Of a stretch of 6,912 bases of DNA, positions 6,091 through 6,912 are shown in pieces (the first letter of the stretch is position 1; each line of letters starts with the position of its first letter). Under the pieces are notes generated by a model, which saw only the letters and a program-made list of their open reading frames with translations, made no database searches and was not told where the DNA came from. Made by a program: the position numbers and the translations under genes. The DNA is from Actinomycetes bacterium (lineage in GTDB: Bacteria; Actinomycetota; Actinomycetes; Actinomycetales; Cellulomonadaceae): NCBI GenBank assembly GCA_023390875.1, contig JAEWCA010000503.1:1-6912 (forward strand), in the 5' to 3' direction.

Positions 6091-6846
6091 TCAGTGCGCT
6101 CCTCGTTCGCGTGCCAGGCGGACGGCGGGCTCGATGCCGCCGTGCCAGGGTTCACCGTGCCCTGGAAGCACCGTTTCCGCACCCGTGAAGGCGAGAGCGT
6201 CGAGCGACGCGAGAGCCTGGGCGCTGTCGGCGGTGGCCGCGCCGGCGACGATCTGCGGGCCGGTCTCGCCCGTGTACGGGTCGAGCGTGACGAGCGCGTC
6301 ACCGCTGACGACGACGTCCCGGTCCGCGAGGTGCAGGGCGCAGTGGCCCGACGTGTGCCCGGGCGTCGGCACGAGCCGCGGCGCTCCCGGCAGGGGCAAG
6401 GTGCCCGCGGCCGGGTACGGCTGCAGGTCGTCGACGCCCGGCACGCGCAGGGCACCGGCGAACGCCATCGAGAGCAGGATCGGCACCGCCCGGGGATGGC
6501 GGATCGGGTACGCGGCGCGCGGGTTCTCGTGCGCGTACCGGTACGGGTGGCGTGCGAGCGGCATGTCGTCGGGGTGGCACCACACCGGGACCGCGAGCTC
6601 GCGCTGCAGCCGCGCGGCGAGACCGGTGTGGTCGAAGTGCGCGTGCGTGAGCGCGACCGCCACGACGTCGGCGGGCGTCCGCCCGTGCTGCCGCAGCGCC
6701 CGGGCGATCAGCGGCCAGAACGACGGCAGGCCCGTGTCGACCAGCAGCACCTGGCGGCCGTCGAGCACCAGGTAGACGTTGACGTAGGCGTCCGCGAGCC
6801 GGTGGACGCCGTCCGCGACCTCGGTGGTGGTGAGCGGCGTGGTCAT
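6091..6846 (-). CDS. Metallo-beta-lactamase-fold hydrolase (glyoxalase II / lactonase-like)
   Basis: This 251-residue cytoplasmic protein has a complete dinuclear metal site: H68, H70, D72 and H73 in THAHFDHTG, H164 in PTPGHTSGH, D183 in SGDAL, and H230 in LPGHGEPW. VDTGLP (36-41) provides the conserved strand-end Asp of the fold. The set resembles hydroxyacylglutathione hydrolase (glyoxalase II), lactonase and thioesterase-like members. It lacks an obvious signal peptide, which argues against a secreted antibiotic-degrading lactamase. The natural substrate is unknown. The start ATG 6846 has AAGGG (6861-6857) 10 nt upstream. The frame is open to an ATG at 6900, but the 18 residues this would add are not family-like and the upstream ATG lacks a good site. 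This is the first gene of the operon; its stop is one base before the SDR start. Confidence 0.92.
   Translation of the reverse strand: MTTPLTTTEVADGVHRLADAYVNVYLVLDGRQVLLVDTGLPSFWPLIARALRQHGRTPADVVAVALTHAHFDHTGLAARLQRELAVPVWCHPDDMPLARHPYRYAHENPRAAYPIRHPRAVPILLSMAFAGALRVPGVDDLQPYPAAGTLPLPGAPRLVPTPGHTSGHCALHLADRDVVVSGDALVTLDPYTGETGPQIVAGAATADSAQALASLDALAFTGAETVLPGHGEPWHGGIEPAVRLARERGAH
6099..6104 (-). promoter_or_regulatory. Shine-Dalgarno of the SDR gene inside the hydrolase gene
   Basis: On the minus strand GAGGAG lies 9 nt before ATG 6089, within the last codons of the hydrolase gene. It fixes the SDR start and shows that the SDR has its own strong ribosome binding site. The downstream helicase start has no comparable site. 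Confidence 0.7.
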
Positions 6847-6874
6847 GGTGGACGCACCCTTCTCGTGGTGGACG
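6846..6874. repeat. 9-bp direct repeat TGGTGGACG with 20-bp period
   Basis: TGGTGGACG occurs at 6846-6854 and again at 6866-6874, exactly 20 bp apart, flanking the hydrolase ribosome binding site. A related GGTGGACGC is at 6801-6809 inside the coding sequence. The near-two-turn spacing would suit tandem protein binding, but the repeat is short and its composition is common in this genome. Confidence 0.35.
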
Positions 6875-6912
6875 AGAGCCGGTGCTGGACCGCGTCCCAC
6901 TCTAGGCGGCGC
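6847..6912 (-). promoter_or_regulatory. Leader region of the hydrolase-SDR-recQ operon
   Basis: These 66 bp upstream of the hydrolase start are the only in-window place for the operon promoter. On the minus strand TAGAGT at 6904-6899 fits the loose actinobacterial -10 pattern TANNNT and would give a leader of about 45 nt. Its -35 partner would lie beyond the window, so it cannot be tested. The same stretch carries a 6-bp inverted repeat (6861-6877) and a 9-bp direct repeat, given separately. Confidence 0.3.
6861..6877. promoter_or_regulatory. Perfect 6-bp inverted repeat abutting the hydrolase ribosome binding site
   Basis: TCTCGT (6861-6866) and ACGAGA (6872-6877) are exact inverted copies around GGTGG. 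As DNA this could be an operator. As RNA it would be a small hairpin ending right at the AAGGG ribosome binding site (6861-6857), where it could affect initiation. The stem is short, and a chance origin is possible. Confidence 0.3.

Noticed and set aside
6090..6455. Upstream extension of the SDR frame to an ATG at 6455
   Set aside because: It lies over the hydrolase gene in another frame and has Ser/Arg/Pro-rich, low-information sequence. The GAGGAG site supports ATG 6089.

Overview
This is a very GC-rich window (estimated above 70% G+C by eye) with GTG as well as ATG starts and GGAGG-type ribosome binding sites. Its gene families match actinobacterial ones. A Micrococcales-type actinobacterium of the Cellulomonas kind is my best guess, but that is inference from composition and protein flavour, not a search. 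Almost the whole window is coding, and I see no tRNA, rRNA, CRISPR array, insertion sequence or phage gene.

Left edge: a small multi-pass membrane protein of unknown function reads leftwards off the window (1-238, minus). A gap of about 158 bp separates it from a rightward pair, and this gap holds a neat TGACA-TC-TGTCA palindrome. The pair is fdhD (397-1239), the sulfurtransferase that activates the molybdenum cofactor of formate-dehydrogenase-like enzymes, and a 767-residue molybdopterin oxidoreductase of the FdhF/YdeP family (1239-3542). Their stop and start codons overlap by one base (TGATG), so they are almost certainly co-translated. FdhD presumably matures its downstream partner. No electron-transfer subunit or formate channel is next to them.

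Right part: a tight leftward operon converges on the oxidoreductase. In transcription order it has a metallo-beta-lactamase-fold hydrolase (6846-6091), a classical short-chain dehydrogenase/reductase (6089-5235) and a RecQ-family DNA helicase (5238-3619). The first two are one base apart, and the last two overlap by four bases (GTGA). The hydrolase and dehydrogenase look like a metabolic or detoxification pair. Why a DNA repair helicase is translationally coupled to them is not evident.

I do not see a clear new multi-gene system. The points most worth following are: the oxidoreductase lacks residues that are catalytic in true formate dehydrogenase; the RecQ has a non-standard domain order (a winged-helix-like insert before the zinc site, and a small beta-barrel-like tail instead of HRDC); and the hydrolase-dehydrogenase-helicase operon is unusual.
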